From Leifsonia xyli (GTDB taxonomy: Bacteria > Actinomycetota > Actinomycetes > Actinomycetales > Microbacteriaceae), in the NCBI GenBank assembly GCA_001647635.1, contig CP014761.1, positions 3,286,001-3,350,000 of the forward strand: DNA of 64,000 nucleotides, read 5' to 3'. The position numbers were made by a program, and so were the translations under genes. Positions 1-9,693 of the stretch are shown here, one piece after another. The number at the start of each line of letters is the position of its first letter. Position 1 is the first letter of the stretch. Below the pieces are notes generated by a model. That model was not told where the DNA came from, searched no databases, and worked only from the letters and a program-made list of their open reading frames with translations.

Positions 1-1
1 C

Positions 2-88
2 CGCGTGGCGGAGCAGCTCGCCGCCCTCACCGATCACGTCCGGAAGGCCGCCCTGGCCCTCCGCGCAGCGAAGAGAGACCTCGTCTGA
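2..88 (+). CDS. argH: Argininosuccinate lyase, C-terminal end (partial)
   Basis: This is the last 28 codons of a gene that begins before the window. The tail (RVAEQLAALTDHVRKAAL) resembles the C-terminus of actinobacterial argininosuccinate lyases, which release arginine and fumarate in the last step of arginine synthesis. The assignment rests on this short tail and on position, since argH commonly precedes the 3-methyladenine glycosylase and tyrS genes in Microbacteriaceae. Its stop overlaps the next start by one base (TGATG). Confidence 0.6.
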   Translation, partial: RVAEQLAALTDHVRKAALALRAAKRDLV

Positions 89-210
89 TGGCCCGATTCC
101 AGCCCGAGCGCAAGTACCCGTGGATCATCCCGCTGATCGTCGCGGTCGCCGTCGCCGTGATCGTCGTCGGCCTGATCGTGGCCGTCGTCGCGGGCGGCCG
201 GATCTTCTGA
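88..210 (+). CDS. 40-residue single-pass membrane protein
   Basis: A 40-codon frame starts on the last base of the argH stop. It has a basic N-terminus (MARFQPERKYPW), then one long hydrophobic segment rich in V, I and A (about residues 13-36), and a short polar end. The one-base overlap with argH and one-base gap to mpg indicate translation within the same operon. The function is unknown. Its reality rests on the clean overlap and the membrane-segment design. Confidence 0.55.
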   Translation: MARFQPERKYPWIIPLIVAVAVAVIVVGLIVAVVAGGRIF

Positions 211-211
211 C

Positions 212-841
212 GTGACGCTGTACCGTCCCGCGCGCGACGAGTTCCTGGCGTCGTCGCTGGCGGTCGCGCCGCGGCTCCTCGGCGCCGTCCTGCGGCACGA
301 GTCGCCGGAGGGGACGGTCGGCCTGCGGATCACGGAGGTGGAGGCCTACATCGGCGACGGTCTGGACCCTGGGTCGCACGCCTTCCGCGGACGCACGAAG
401 CGCAATGCGGTCATGTACGGGCCACCCGGGCACGTGTACACCTACTTCACCTACGGGATGCACGTCTGCGCCAACATCGTCTGCTCGCCCGCGGGCGAGG
501 CGTCCGCGGTGCTGCTGCGGGGGGCGGAGGTGATCGAGGGGGAGGACCTCGCCGAGCACCGCCGCGTCGGCGCGAGCGGGAGGCGCATCCCGCACCGCGA
601 TCTCGCCCGCGGACCGGCGCGGCTGGTCGTCGCGGCCGGGATGAGCCTGGCCGACGACGGCGCCGACCTGTTCGAGCCGCCGTTCTCGATCGAGCTGCCG
701 TCGACGCAGGCCGAGTACGAGGCCGGCCCGCGCACCGGCGTCTCCGGCGCGGGCGGCGGGCTGGCGTTCCCGTGGCGCTACTGGCTGCCGGGGGACCCGA
801 CGGTGTCGCCGTACAAGCGGCACCCCCGTGCTGACGAATGA
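212..841 (+). CDS. mpg: DNA-3-methyladenine glycosylase (AAG/MPG family)
   Basis: It removes alkylated purines such as 3-methyladenine from DNA as the first step of base excision repair. The 209-residue length fits the family. TEVEAY (about 41-46, containing the catalytic-region Glu), RGRTKRN, YGPPG and the YFTYGMHVCANIVC stretch are the conserved active-site core. The start is GTG, directly behind the 40-residue membrane protein, so it is probably cotranscribed with argH. It ends just before two genes on the opposite strand. Confidence 0.93.
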   Translation: MTLYRPARDEFLASSLAVAPRLLGAVLRHESPEGTVGLRITEVEAYIGDGLDPGSHAFRGRTKRNAVMYGPPGHVYTYFTYGMHVCANIVCSPAGEASAVLLRGAEVIEGEDLAEHRRVGASGRRIPHRDLARGPARLVVAAGMSLADDGADLFEPPFSIELPSTQAEYEAGPRTGVSGAGGGLAFPWRYWLPGDPTVSPYKRHPRADE

Positions 842-862
842 GATTGGCGGACGACTAGAGCG

Positions 863-1462
863 TCATCCCGCGGCGATCCGGAACACCCCGGCGCACACGC
901 ACGCCCAGATGATGCTGGTCAGCGTGCCGATAAGGAACCGCTCGCGCGCCTCCGCCTGCTCCAGCTCGGTGAACCGGCCGACGCCCTTGATGGCGATCAG
1001 CACGGCCAGGCCCTCGGGGAAGCCGGCCATGATCGTCCCGGCCGCGGCGAGCCGTTCCAGCAGGCCGATCGTGGTCCCGCCGCGCAGCACCTCGCGCGTC
1101 GTGACCCCTTCGGGCGTGAGCGCCCGCACCAGGATCCCGTCGTGCGCGCTGGGCTCGGTCGTGCTGCGGGTGGCGAGCACGAGGACGAGCTGCGACGCCG
1201 GCCAGCCGCCGAGCACGGCGAGCGACAGCGCCAGGATGCCGATGACGATCCTCACGGCGAAGGGCGCGTGCTGGCCGGGGATGAGGACGACGACGACCGC
1301 CGCGGCGAGCAGGGCCGCGGCGCTGTAGACGAGCGGTCGCCGCGGGGTACGCAGGGTGGCGACGATGCAGCCGAGGGAGGCGGCCAGCAGCAGCACGACG
1401 AGCGTCCAGAGCACGATCGGAACGGCCTGGTTCAGCAGCAGGGGCAGCGGCCAGCTCGTCAT
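863..1462 (-). CDS. Membrane protein paired with the SatD-like gene
   Basis: This 199-residue protein has three hydrophobic segments in its first half (about residues 8-33, 45-60 and 67-95), then a soluble stretch and two more hydrophobic runs near the C-terminus (IMAGFPEGLAVLIAIKG and IIWACVCAGVF). The gene starts within the end of the SatD-like gene (ATGA overlap, 1459-1462), so the two are translationally coupled. I do not recognise a named function. I recall similar membrane genes beside SatD-like genes in other Actinobacteria, which suggests they act together, perhaps in a stress response. Confidence 0.8.
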   Translation of the reverse strand: MTSWPLPLLLNQAVPIVLWTLVVLLLAASLGCIVATLRTPRRPLVYSAAALLAAAVVVVLIPGQHAPFAVRIVIGILALSLAVLGGWPASQLVLVLATRSTTEPSAHDGILVRALTPEGVTTREVLRGGTTIGLLERLAAAGTIMAGFPEGLAVLIAIKGVGRFTELEQAEARERFLIGTLTSIIWACVCAGVFRIAAG

Positions 1463-2088
1463 GCGTCCTCCCCGGTCTCCGTCGTGCCGGCCTGGGCGGC
1501 GTCGGCGCGTTCCAACAGCCTAGTCAGGGCGGGCAGGGCGGCGAGCTCGACGCGCAGTCCGGCGGCGCGGGCGCGGTCGCTCGCGGACTGCGGGGTGATC
1601 CCGAGCCGCGCCCCGGCCTCCTTCTGGCTGAGGCCGGACCGCACCAGGTCGTACAGCTCCCAGCCGGCGGGCGTGCGGGTCGCCCGGACCGCGAGCAGGA
1701 GGGTGAGCAGGGCCTCGGCGTCGGCCGCCTCCTCGGGCGAGACCACGGCGTCGACGGCGAGCCGGTAGGGCGCGCGCTTGGCGCGGGTGACGGCGGCGCG
1801 GGCGGCCACGAAGGCATCGCCGGTCGCCTCGCGCGTGGAGGCGGGCAGGGGGAGCCGGACCGGGCCGACCCCGAGTCCGATGCTCCAGGCGTCGTCGCGC
1901 GAGAGCGTCAGCATGAGGTCGAGAGCGGTGGCTGCATCCTCGGTGAGCACCTGGAGCTCGTCCCCGGCGTTCCGATCGGGAGGGAGTGCCAGGCGCGCGC
2001 CGAAGCGCTCGTCCAGTGTTCGGAGCGCGGGGGCGACGGCGTCGGCGCGTCGGCGACTGTCGATCTGGTCCGCTGTGACGGCGAACAT
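1459..2088 (-). CDS. SatD-like protein with C-terminal helix-turn-helix
   Basis: This 209-residue protein begins MFAVTADQIDSRR, the opening pattern of SatD-family proteins (named after the Streptococcus mutans acid-stress sat operon). Residues about 158-185 (LSQKEAGARLGITPQSASDRA) read as a helix-turn-helix, so it may bind DNA. A strong ribosome binding site (GAGGAGG, 2094-2100 on this strand) precedes the ATG. The promoter region carries three evenly spaced palindromes, which would fit autoregulation. The family name is moderately certain and the regulatory role is inference. Confidence 0.7.
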   Translation of the reverse strand: MFAVTADQIDSRRRADAVAPALRTLDERFGARLALPPDRNAGDELQVLTEDAATALDLMLTLSRDDAWSIGLGVGPVRLPLPASTREATGDAFVAARAAVTRAKRAPYRLAVDAVVSPEEAADAEALLTLLLAVRATRTPAGWELYDLVRSGLSQKEAGARLGITPQSASDRARAAGLRVELAALPALTRLLERADAAQAGTTETGEDA

Positions 2089-2100
2089 GCCAGCCTCCTC

Positions 2101-2178
2101 ATCAGGTCTGTGAACCTGATCGATAGACTATCAGGTCTACACACCTGATTACTAGTGGATCAGGTCCCTGGCCCTGAT
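2101..2178. promoter_or_regulatory. Operator array: three 20-bp palindromes at 29-bp pitch
   Basis: Three 20-bp inverted repeats lie at 2101-2120 (ATCAGGTCTGTGAACCTGAT), 2130-2149 (ATCAGGTCTACACACCTGAT) and 2159-2178 (ATCAGGTCCCTGGCCCTGAT). Their starts are exactly 29 bp apart. The first two have 7-bp arms ATCAGGT/ACCTGAT and the third is slightly degenerate. The array fills the gap between the divergent SatD-like gene and tyrS, and its first copy abuts the SatD-like ribosome binding site. It is most likely a cooperative binding site for a dimeric repressor or activator, with the HTH of the SatD-like protein as the closest candidate. Confidence 0.8.
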
Positions 2179-2210
2179 CGCTGCGTGAGGCCCCTTCTCC
2201 CGCGGATTGG

Positions 2211-2223
2211 TACGGTTGTACCC
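2211..2223 (+). promoter_or_regulatory. -10 box and leaderless start of tyrS
   Basis: TACGGT at 2211-2216 is followed by 7 nt and then the ATG at 2224. This places the transcription start on or next to the start codon, and no Shine-Dalgarno sequence is present. The same geometry recurs at many genes in the window. Confidence 0.55.
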
Positions 2224-3542
2224 ATGTCCGAAACCGCGACCTCCCGCGCGCCGAGCCTCACCGCGCAGACCAACGACGCGTCCTTCGACGACGTCTGGGA
2301 CGAGCTCGTCTGGCGCGGCCTCATCCACGTCTCCACGGATGAAGCCGCCCTGAAAGAGCTCCTCGCCGGGAGCCGATCACGTACTACTGCGGTTTCGACC
2401 CGACGGCGTCGAGCCTGCACCTGGGCAACCTGGTGCAGCTCCTCACCATGCGCCGACTCCAGCTCGCCGGTCACAAGCCGCTCGGCCTCGTCGGCGGCTC
2501 GACCGGCCTCATCGGCGACCCGCGCCCGACCGCGGAGCGCACGCTGAACACCAAGGAGACCGTCGCCGAGTGGGTCGGCTACCTGCAGGCCCAGGTCACG
2601 CGCTACCTCTCCGACGAGGGCGACAACGCTGTCCGGCTGGTCAACAACCTCGACTGGACGGCGCCGCTGTCGGCGATCGACTTCCTCCGCGAGATCGGCA
2701 AGCACTTCCGCGTCGGCACGATGCTCAAGAAGGACGCGGTCGCTGCGCGCCTGAACTCCGACGAGGGCATCTCGTACACCGAGTTCAGCTACCAGATCCT
2801 GCAGGGCATGGACTTCCTCGAGCTGTACCGCCAGTACGGCTGCGTGCTGCAGACCGGCGGCAGTGACCAGTGGGGCAACCTCACCAGCGGCACCGAGCTC
2901 ATCCGCAAGGTGGAGGGCGTCCACGTCCACGCGATCGGCACGCCGCTCATCACCAACAGCGACGGCACCAAGTTCGGCAAGAGCGAGGGCAACGCCATCT
3001 GGCTCGACCCGCGGCTCACGACCCCGTACGCGATGTACCAGTTCTGGCTGAACACCGACGACGCCGACGTGATCGCACGGCTCAAGGTGTTCACGTTCCT
3101 CTCGCGCGCCGAGATCGAGGAGCTGGAGCGAAAGGTGGCCGAGGAGCCGTTCCGCCGCGAGGCGCAGCGCCGGCTGGCGTTCGAGGTGACCTCGCTCGTG
3201 CACGGTGTCGAGGCGACGGAGGCGGTCATCGCCGCGTCCGAGGCCCTGTTCGGCCAGGGCGACCTGGCCGCCCTCGACGCCGCGACCCTGGAGTCCGCGC
3301 TGCGCGAGCTGCCCAACACCACCGACACGGCGCCCTCGTCGACGGTGGCGCAGGCGCTGGTCGACACCGGCCTCACGTCGAGCCTCGGCGAGGCCCGCCG
3401 CGCGGTCGCGCAGGGCGGCGTCTACGTCAACAACGCCAAGGTCGAGGACGCCGAGCAGCCGATCGGCGGCGACGTGCTGCCGGGCGGCGTGGTGGTGCTG
3501 CGGCGCGGCAAGAAGACGCTCGCGGGCGTGTTCGTCGCGTGA
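2224..3542 (+). CDS. tyrS: Tyrosyl-tRNA synthetase (apparent 1-base frameshift)
   Basis: It charges tRNA-Tyr with tyrosine in the cytoplasm. The first frame (MSETATSRAPSLTAQ...) runs to LKELLAG, then the gene continues one frame over with the class I signatures HLGN (His about 66), KFGKS (Lys about 250) and a C-terminal S4 RNA-binding domain. Restoring one G in the run at 2368-2370 rebuilds LLAGEPITYYCGFDPTA and gives 439 residues, the normal length. An essential gene broken by one missing G in a short run suggests a sequencing error rather than a real mutation. It is probably leaderless. Confidence 0.93.
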
Positions 3543-3573
3543 CGGCGGTGGATGCGGGACGTACGGTGGCCTC

Positions 3574-3729
3574 ATGACCGATGAACCGCAGCCCGGCGAC
3601 GGCGCCCTCGTGGAACGGCTGGACGTGATCGAGGAGCAGCCGCTCGCCGACCGCGCCGACGCGTACGCGCAGCTCCACGAGCAGCTCCGACGCGCTCTGG
3701 AGGGCGACGACGAGCATGGCCGGGGCTGA
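3574..3729 (+). CDS. Small acidic conserved protein between tyrS and tlyA
   Basis: This 51-residue frame (MTDEPQPGDGALVERLDVIEEQ...) is acidic and likely helical (RADAYAQLHEQLRRAL). Such a short gene is commonly found just before tlyA in Actinobacteria. TACGGT at 3562-3567 lies exactly 6 nt before the ATG, indicating a leaderless transcript. Its last 14 bases overlap the tlyA start at 3716. The function is unknown. Confidence 0.7.
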   Translation: MTDEPQPGDGALVERLDVIEEQPLADRADAYAQLHEQLRRALEGDDEHGRG

Positions 3730-4515
3730 CCGCCGCCTCGACGTCGCGCTGGCCGAGCTGGGCCTCGCCCGCTCCCGCTCGCACGCGGCCGCGGTGATCG
3801 CGGAGGGCCTGGTGACGGTGGATGGGCGTCCCGCCGTGCGCGCCTCCCTCAAGGTCTCGGAGGGCCAGGACCTCCGCGTCGCCGGGCCGACCACTACGTC
3901 AGCCGGGGAGCGCACAAGCTGATCGCGGCGCTCGACGCGTTCGCGATCGACCCGGCCGGTCGCGTCGCGCTCGATGCGGGCGCCTCCACCGGCGGCTTCA
4001 GCCAGGTGCTGCTGGAGCGCGGCGCGGCGCGGGTCATCGCGGTCGACGTCGGGCACGGCCAGCTGTCGCCGGCGCTCTCGGGAGAGGAGCGGCTGGAGTC
4101 GTACGAGGGCGTCAACGTCCGCTCGCTGACCGCGGCGGTCCTCGCGGGACTCACCGGCGACGACGTGCGTCCCGACCTGGTGGTGGGCGACCTGTCCTTC
4201 ATCTCGCTCACCCAGGTCATCCCGGCGCTGGTGGCCACGGCCGTCCGCGACGCCGACTTCGTGCTGCTGGTCAAACCGCAGTTCGAAGTCGGCCGGCAGG
4301 GGATCCGGGAGGGCGTGGTCCGGGACGCGGGGCTGCGCGCCGACGCGATCTCCGACGTGCTCTGGGCCGCGCACGACGCCGGGTTGGGGACGGCGGGTCT
4401 CATCGGCTCGCCGATCGCGGGCGGCCACGGCAACCAGGAGTACCTGGCCTGGTTCCGCGCGGGCGCGCCGGACCCGTCCGGGCTGCGCGACGAGGTGATC
4501 CGGCTTTCGCGGTAG
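3716..4515 (+). CDS. tlyA: TlyA-type rRNA 2'-O-methyltransferase (apparent frameshift)
   Basis: Members of this family add 2'-O-methyl groups to 16S and 23S rRNA; in mycobacteria loss gives capreomycin resistance. The N-terminal S4 domain (RRLDVALAELGLARSRSHAA) is in one frame. The FtsJ-like domain is in the next, with the SAM-binding motif LDAGASTGGFSQ and later VVGDLSFIS and LVKPQFEVG. A single base missing near 3889 (CCGAC for CCGGAC) separates the frames, and restoring it gives RVAGPDHYVSRGAHKL and a 266-residue protein of normal size. It overlaps the small upstream gene. Confidence 0.9.
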
Positions 4516-4604
4516 GTGAACGTTCTCCACAATCCGGGGCCTTCGGCCTGGTCCTGCTCCCGAAACCGGTAAGAATGGGAGGACGGCTTTCGAGAGGAGA
4601 CGAC

Positions 4605-5531
4605 GTGGCACAGATCGGTGCAGCGACGCGCTACATCCTGGTCGTCGCGCACACCGGTCGGCAGGACTCGCTGGAGGCGGGCGTGCGGGTGTCACGGCAG
4701 CTGCTCGACGCGGGCGTCGTCCCGGTGCTCAGCGCCGACGAGCGGCGTGACATCCTCGAGGCCGATCCGTCGCTCGACGCCGTGCGGGTGCTCGGCGACG
4801 ACGTGGCGCCGAGCGACCTCGAGCTGGTCATCGTGCTGGGAGGCGACGGCACCATCCTGCGCGCGGCCGAGCTGGTCCGTGGATGCTCGGCTCCGCTGCT
4901 CGGCGTCAACCTCGGTCATGTGGGCTTCCTCGCCGAGAGCGAGCGCGACGACCTTGAGACGGCGGTCGCCCGCGGGCTCGCGAAGGACTACGAGGTCGAG
5001 GAGCGCATGACGCTCTCCGCTCGGGTCAAGGTCGGCCGCGAGGTCGTCTACGAGAGCTGGGCGCTCAACGAGGCCACGGTCGAGAAGGCGAGCCGCGAGC
5101 GGATGCTCGAGGTCGTCATCGAGGTCGACGGCCGGCCGATGTCGAGCTTCGGCTGCGACGGCGTGGTCATGTCGACCCCGACCGGCTCGACCGCGTACTC
5201 GTTCTCGGCGGGCGGCCCGGTCGTATGGCCGGGCGTCGCGGCCCTCCTCCTCGTGCCGCTCAGCGCGCACGCCCTGTTCTCGCGTCCGCTGGTGGTGGAC
5301 GCCGACTCGTCCCTCGCGGTCGAGCTGCTCGACCGCGCGGGCGGCGCGGGCATCCTCTGGTGCGACGGCCGCCGTCCGTTCGACCTGCCGCGTGGGGCCC
5401 GCGTCGTGGTGCGTCGGTCGCCCATCCCGGTGCGGCTGGCGCGCCTGCACCCGGGGCCGTTCACCGACCGCCTGGTGCACAAGTTCGACCTTCCCGTCAC
5501 GGGATGGAGGGGGCCGGCCGGGCGTGACTGA
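4605..5531 (+). CDS. nadK: NAD kinase
   Basis: It phosphorylates NAD to NADP. The 308-residue protein has GGDGT at about 79-83, NLGHVGFLAE, and the nucleotide-binding TPTGSTAYSFSAGGP region. The GTG start at 4605 is chosen for the GAGAGGAGA ribosome binding site just upstream; longer frames to the left have no family similarity. A TAAGAAT box near 4570 could be its own promoter. Its end overlaps recN by 8 bases. Confidence 0.93.
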   Translation: MAQIGAATRYILVVAHTGRQDSLEAGVRVSRQLLDAGVVPVLSADERRDILEADPSLDAVRVLGDDVAPSDLELVIVLGGDGTILRAAELVRGCSAPLLGVNLGHVGFLAESERDDLETAVARGLAKDYEVEERMTLSARVKVGREVVYESWALNEATVEKASRERMLEVVIEVDGRPMSSFGCDGVVMSTPTGSTAYSFSAGGPVVWPGVAALLLVPLSAHALFSRPLVVDADSSLAVELLDRAGGAGILWCDGRRPFDLPRGARVVVRRSPIPVRLARLHPGPFTDRLVHKFDLPVTGWRGPAGRD

Positions 5532-7266
5532 CGTACGCGGAGGCATCGAGGAGATCTCGATCAAAGACCTGGGCGTCATCGCCGACGCCTCCCTGCCGCT
5601 CGGCTCGGGATTCACGGCGATCACCGGCGAGACCGGCGCAGGCAAGACCATGGTGGTGTCCGCGCTTGGCCTGCTGCTGGGCGAGCGCGCCGACAGCGGC
5701 GCCGTGCGGCTGAACAGCCCGCAGGCCTGGGTGTCGGGCCGCTGGCGCGTGCCGTCCACGGGCGAGGTGGTCGAGCGGGTGCGCGACGCCGGCGGCGACG
5801 TGGATGCGATCGACGCGGCCGAGGCCGAGCTCGTGCTCAGCCGTTCGGTGTCGGCGGAGGGGCGCTCGCGAGCGGTCGTCGGCGGCCGCAGCGCGCCGGT
5901 GGCCGTGCTGACCGAGCTGGGGGAGCAGTTGGTCGTGGTGCACGGCCAGTCCGATCAGATCCGGCTCAGGTCGGCCGTGGCGCAGCGGGCGGCGCTCGAC
6001 CGATTCGCCGGTCCCGCGTTCGCCGAGCAGGTCGCCGCCTACGAGCAGGTATTCCACCGCTGGCGCGACAACCGCTCCGAGCTCGATGAGCTGGTCGCCG
6101 ACCAGGAGCGCCGCGCCCGCGAAGCCGACGACCTCCGCGTCGCGATGGCCGAGATCGAGACCATCGCTCCGCAGCCCGGAGAGGATGACGAGCTGGCCGA
6201 CCGCGCCGAGCGGCTGACCAATCTCGAAGAGCTCCGGCTGGCCGCCGCCGCGGCGCGCGAGCTGCTGAGCGCCGAGGAGTCCGAGGGCGCCGACGCCCTC
6301 GGCCTGCTCGACAACGCGCGCCGCCAGCTCGAGCGCGTCGCCCCGCACGACAGCGGGCTGCAGCCGCTCGCCGAGTCCGTCGCAGAGGCCAACTACCTGA
6401 TCTCCGACATCGCGGCGCAGCTGTCGACCTACCTCGCCGCACTCGACACCGACGGCGCGGCCGAGCTGGAGGTCGTGCAGGAGCGCCGGGCTCAGCTCGC
6501 CGCCCTCGTGCGCAAGTACGGCCCGACGCTCGACGACGTGATCCGGACGCTCGAGACCGGCAGCCTGCGGCTCCTGGAGCTCGACGGCGACGCCGACCGC
6601 ATCGACGAGCTGACCCGCGAGGTCGCCGACGACGAGGCACTGGTGCGGGAGCTCGCCGCCGGGCTGAGCGCCGAGCGTACGGCCGCTGCCGCGCGCCTGT
6701 CCGAGGCGGTCAGCGACGAGCTCTCCGCGCTCGCGATGCCGGATGCGCGCATCGTCGTCGAGGTGACCCAGCGCGACGCGGACGACCCCGGAACCTACAG
6801 CGCGTCGGGACGCGACCAGGTCGCCATCCTGCTGCAGCCGCATCCCGGTGCGGAGCCGCGTCCACTCGGCAAGGGCGCGTCGGGCGGCGAGCTGTCGCGC
6901 GTCATGCTCGCGATCGAGGTCGTCATCGCCGGCAGCGACCCGGTCCCGACCTTCATCTTCGACGAGGTCGACGCCGGCGTCGGCGGAGCCTCTGCGATCG
7001 AGATCGGCCGCCGCCTCGCGCGTCTCGCGGAGTCGGCGCAGGTGATCGTGGTGACGCACCTGGCGCAGGTCGCCGCGTTCGCCACCAACCACCTCACGGT
7101 CGTCAAGGGCAACGACGGCGCGGTGACCGCCTCCAGCGTCCGCCGCCTCGACGGCGACGAGCGCATCGCCGAGATGGCGCGCCTGCTCTCCGGCCTGCCC
7201 GACTCCGAGAGCGGGCTGGCGCACGCGCGCGAACTCGTCGAGATGGCGTCCGCCGCGCGTCGCTGA
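5524..7266 (+). CDS. recN: DNA repair protein RecN
   Basis: This SMC-like ATPase acts in repair of double-strand breaks. The 580 residues start at GTG 5524, inside the end of nadK. Visible features are Walker A GETGAGKT (about 35-42), a long coiled-coil middle rich in E, R, L and A, the signature [15 protein letters not shown], Walker [13 protein letters not shown], and [12 protein letters not shown] near the C-terminus. The tlyA-nadK-recN order is typical of Actinobacteria and Firmicutes. Confidence 0.95.
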   Translation: MTDVRGGIEEISIKDLGVIADASLPLGSGFTAITGETGAGKTMVVSALGLLLGERADSGAVRLNSPQAWVSGRWRVPSTGEVVERVRDAGGDVDAIDAAEAELVLSRSVSAEGRSRAVVGGRSAPVAVLTELGEQLVVVHGQSDQIRLRSAVAQRAALDRFAGPAFAEQVAAYEQVFHRWRDNRSELDELVADQERRAREADDLRVAMAEIETIAPQPGEDDELADRAERLTNLEELRLAAAAARELLSAEESEGADALGLLDNARRQLERVAPHDSGLQPLAESVAEANYLISDIAAQLSTYLAALDTDGAAELEVVQERRAQLAALVRKYGPTLDDVIRTLETGSLRLLELDGDADRIDELTREVADDEALVRELAAGLSAERTAAAARLSEAVSDELSALAMPDARIVVEVTQRDADDPGTYSASGRDQVAILLQPHPGAEPRPLGKGASGGELSRVMLAIEVVIAGSDPVPTFIFDEVDAGVGGASAIEIGRRLARLAESAQVIVVTHLAQVAAFATNHLTVVKGNDGAVTASSVRRLDGDERIAEMARLLSGLPDSESGLAHARELVEMASAARR

Positions 7267-7304
7267 CACGGGCGCGCGCGGACGGGAGTCCCCGCCAGGG
7301 GTGA

Positions 7305-7318
7305 TAAGCTACAAGCCC
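7305..7318 (+). promoter_or_regulatory. -10 box and leaderless start of pyrG
   Basis: TAAGCT at 7305-7310 is followed by 8 nt and then tandem GTG codons at 7319 and 7322. No ribosome binding site is present, so the transcript probably begins at the start codon. Confidence 0.5.
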
Positions 7319-9046
7319 GTGGTGGATTATTCAGACGCGGGCACATCTAACGGCATTACCAAGCACATCTTCGTGACGGGTGGTGTCGTTTCTTCGTTGG
7401 GAAAGGGCCTCACGGCCGCCTCTCTCGGCAACCTCCTGACGGCTCGCGGCCTCCGCGTCGTCATGCAGAAGCTCGACCCCTACCTCAACGTGGATCCGGG
7501 GACGATGAACCCGTTCCAGCACGGCGAGGTCTTCGTCACGGACGACGGCGCCGAGACCGACCTCGACATCGGCCACTACGAGCGCTTCCTCGACATCAAC
7601 CTCGGCCAGTCGGCCAACGTCACGACCGGCCAGATCTACTCGAACGTCATCGCCAAGGAGCGCCGCGGCGAGTACCTGGGCGACACCGTGCAGGTCATCC
7701 CGCACATCACCGACGAGATCAAGCGGCGGATGCGCCTCCAGGCCCAGCCGGGCCCGGACGGCGAGCCCGCGCCGGACGTCATCATCACCGAGATCGGCGG
7801 CACGGTGGGCGACATCGAGTCGCAGCCCTTCATCGAGTCGGCCCGCCAGGTGCGCCACGAGCTCGGCCGCAAGAACTGCTTCTTCGTCCACGTCTCGCTG
7901 GTGCCGTTCATGAACGCCTCCGGCGAGCAGAAGACCAAGCCGACGCAGCACTCCGTCGCCGCCCTGCGCTCCATCGGAATCCAGCCCGACGCGCTCGTCC
8001 TCCGCAGCGACCGCCCCGTCTCCGACAGCAACAAGCGCAAGATCGCGCTCATGTGCGACGTGGACGAGCAGGCCGTCGTGAACGCGGTCGACGTGCCGAG
8101 CATCTACGACATCCCGACCATGCTCCACGAGCAGGGCCTCGACGCGTACATCATCGACCAGCTCGGCCTCGACCAGGCGGGCGACGTCGACTGGAACGGA
8201 TGGGCGCGCCTCCTGGAGTCCGTGCACGACCCGAAGCACGAGGTGACCATCGGCCTGGTCGGCAAGTACATCGACCTGCCCGACGCCTACCTCTCGGTAA
8301 CCGAGGCCCTGCGTGCCGGCGGCTTCGCGCACCGCACGAAGGTGAAGCTCAAGTGGATCGCGTCCGACGAGTGCCAGACCCCCGAGGGCGCGGCGCACCA
8401 GCTGAGCGACGTGGACGCGATCTGCGTGCCCGGCGGCTTCGGCGTCCGCGGCATCGAGGGCAAGGTCGGCGCGCTGCGCTTCGCACGCGAGAACGGCATC
8501 CCCGCGCTCGGCCTGTGCCTCGGCCTCCAGTGCATGGTCATCGAGTACGCGCGGCACGAGGCCGGACTGGGCGGCGCGTCGTCGTCGGAGTTCGACCCCG
8601 AGACCGAGTTCCCGGTGATCGCGACCATGGCCGAGCAGGTGGACATCATCGCCGGCGGCGACCTGGGCGGCACCATGCGCCTGGGCCTCTACCCGGCCAC
8701 GCTCGCCGAGGGCTCGATCGTCGCGGAGCTGTACGGCGCGAACGAGGCCTCCGAGCGCCACCGCCACCGCTACGAGGTCAACAACAACTACCGCGAGCAG
8801 ATCGCCGACGCCGGCCTCTGGTTCTCGGGCACCTCGCCCGACGGCCACCTCGTCGAGTACGTGGAGCTGCCGCGCGACGTGCACCCGTTCTACGTGGGCA
8901 CGCAGGCGCACCCCGAGCTGCGGTCCCGGCCGAACCGGGCGCACCCGCTGTTCGCCGGTCTCGTCGGCGCCGCGCTCGACCGCCAGAAGACCGCCCTGCT
9001 GTTCGAGGTCGCCGAGGCCGACGCGGAGATGGTGGCCGAGGCCTGA
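7319..9046 (+). CDS. pyrG: CTP synthase
   Basis: It converts UTP to CTP using ATP and glutamine. The N-terminal synthetase domain opens [17 protein letters not shown]; the C-terminal glutamine amidotransferase domain has GLCLGLQC with the nucleophilic Cys at about 400 and HPEL near the end. The start is set at GTG 7319 (or 7322) from the -10 box. The in-frame GTG at 7301 lies upstream of that box and is less likely. The protein is about 575 residues. The nudix gene overlaps its stop by one base. Confidence 0.95.
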   Translation: MVDYSDAGTSNGITKHIFVTGGVVSSLGKGLTAASLGNLLTARGLRVVMQKLDPYLNVDPGTMNPFQHGEVFVTDDGAETDLDIGHYERFLDINLGQSANVTTGQIYSNVIAKERRGEYLGDTVQVIPHITDEIKRRMRLQAQPGPDGEPAPDVIITEIGGTVGDIESQPFIESARQVRHELGRKNCFFVHVSLVPFMNASGEQKTKPTQHSVAALRSIGIQPDALVLRSDRPVSDSNKRKIALMCDVDEQAVVNAVDVPSIYDIPTMLHEQGLDAYIIDQLGLDQAGDVDWNGWARLLESVHDPKHEVTIGLVGKYIDLPDAYLSVTEALRAGGFAHRTKVKLKWIASDECQTPEGAAHQLSDVDAICVPGGFGVRGIEGKVGALRFARENGIPALGLCLGLQCMVIEYARHEAGLGGASSSEFDPETEFPVIATMAEQVDIIAGGDLGGTMRLGLYPATLAEGSIVAELYGANEASERHRHRYEVNNNYREQIADAGLWFSGTSPDGHLVEYVELPRDVHPFYVGTQAHPELRSRPNRAHPLFAGLVGAALDRQKTALLFEVAEADAEMVAEA

Positions 9047-9693
9047 TGTCGGACGCCGCCGAGAGCACCGCGACCGACCTGAACGACCAGCCGTTCCGCC
9101 CGGAGATCGTCTCGAGCGAGACGGCGTTCGAGGGCAAGATCTGGAACGTGCGCCGCGACGTCTTCCGCTACAACGGCGAGGAGATCACCCGCGAGTACGT
9201 CGACCACACCGGCGCCGTCGGCATCCTGGCGATGGACGACGACGGCCGCGTGCTGCTCATCCGCCAGTACCGCCACCCCGTCCGGCACCGCGACTGGGAG
9301 ATCCCGGCCGGCCTGCTCGACCAGCACGGCGAGCCGCCGCTGACCGCGGCCCAGCGCGAACTGGGCGAGGAGGCCGACCTCGAGGCGGACGAGTGGAACG
9401 TGCTCGCCGACGTGTTCACGAGCCCCGGCGGCAATGACGAGGCGATCCGCATCTACCTGGCACGCGGCATCCGCTCGACCGGCTCCGCGTTCGCGCGCGA
9501 GGCGGAGGAGGCCGACATCGAGGTGCGCTGGGTGCCGCTCGACGAGGCGGTGGATGCGGTGTTGCAGCGCCGCGTCCACAACGCCCCGCTGATCATCGCC
9601 CTGCTCGCCGCCCGCACCGCGCGCGAGCAGGGATGGAGCACGCTCGGCGCGGCCAACGAGCCCTGGCCGAGCCACCCCAAGCTGTCCGCATGA
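9046..9693 (+). CDS. NUDIX hydrolase, ADP-ribose pyrophosphatase type
   Basis: It probably splits ADP-ribose into AMP and ribose 5-phosphate. The 215-residue protein has a nudix box (GLLDQHGEPPLTAAQRELGEEADL, about residues 93-116) and the SPGG loop after it that is typical of ADP-ribose pyrophosphatases. ATG 9046 overlaps the pyrG stop and its own stop overlaps the xerD ATG, so pyrG, this gene and xerD form one operon. Confidence 0.9.
   Translation: MSDAAESTATDLNDQPFRPEIVSSETAFEGKIWNVRRDVFRYNGEEITREYVDHTGAVGILAMDDDGRVLLIRQYRHPVRHRDWEIPAGLLDQHGEPPLTAAQRELGEEADLEADEWNVLADVFTSPGGNDEAIRIYLARGIRSTGSAFAREAEEADIEVRWVPLDEAVDAVLQRRVHNAPLIIALLAARTAREQGWSTLGAANEPWPSHPKLSA

Noticed and set aside
2101..2223. 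T-box riboswitch upstream of tyrS
   Set aside because: The -10 box lies 7 nt before the ATG, leaving no leader RNA; the palindromes are upstream of the transcription start.
2224..3542. Programmed frameshifting in tyrS or other broken genes
   Set aside because: No slippery site or stimulator is conserved across the six cases; all are single-base losses, mostly in short C/G runs, as expected from sequencing error.
2160..3575. Long antisense frame opposite tyrS
   Set aside because: The His/Glu/Arg-rich translation has no family similarity; tyrS motifs on the plus strand are decisive.
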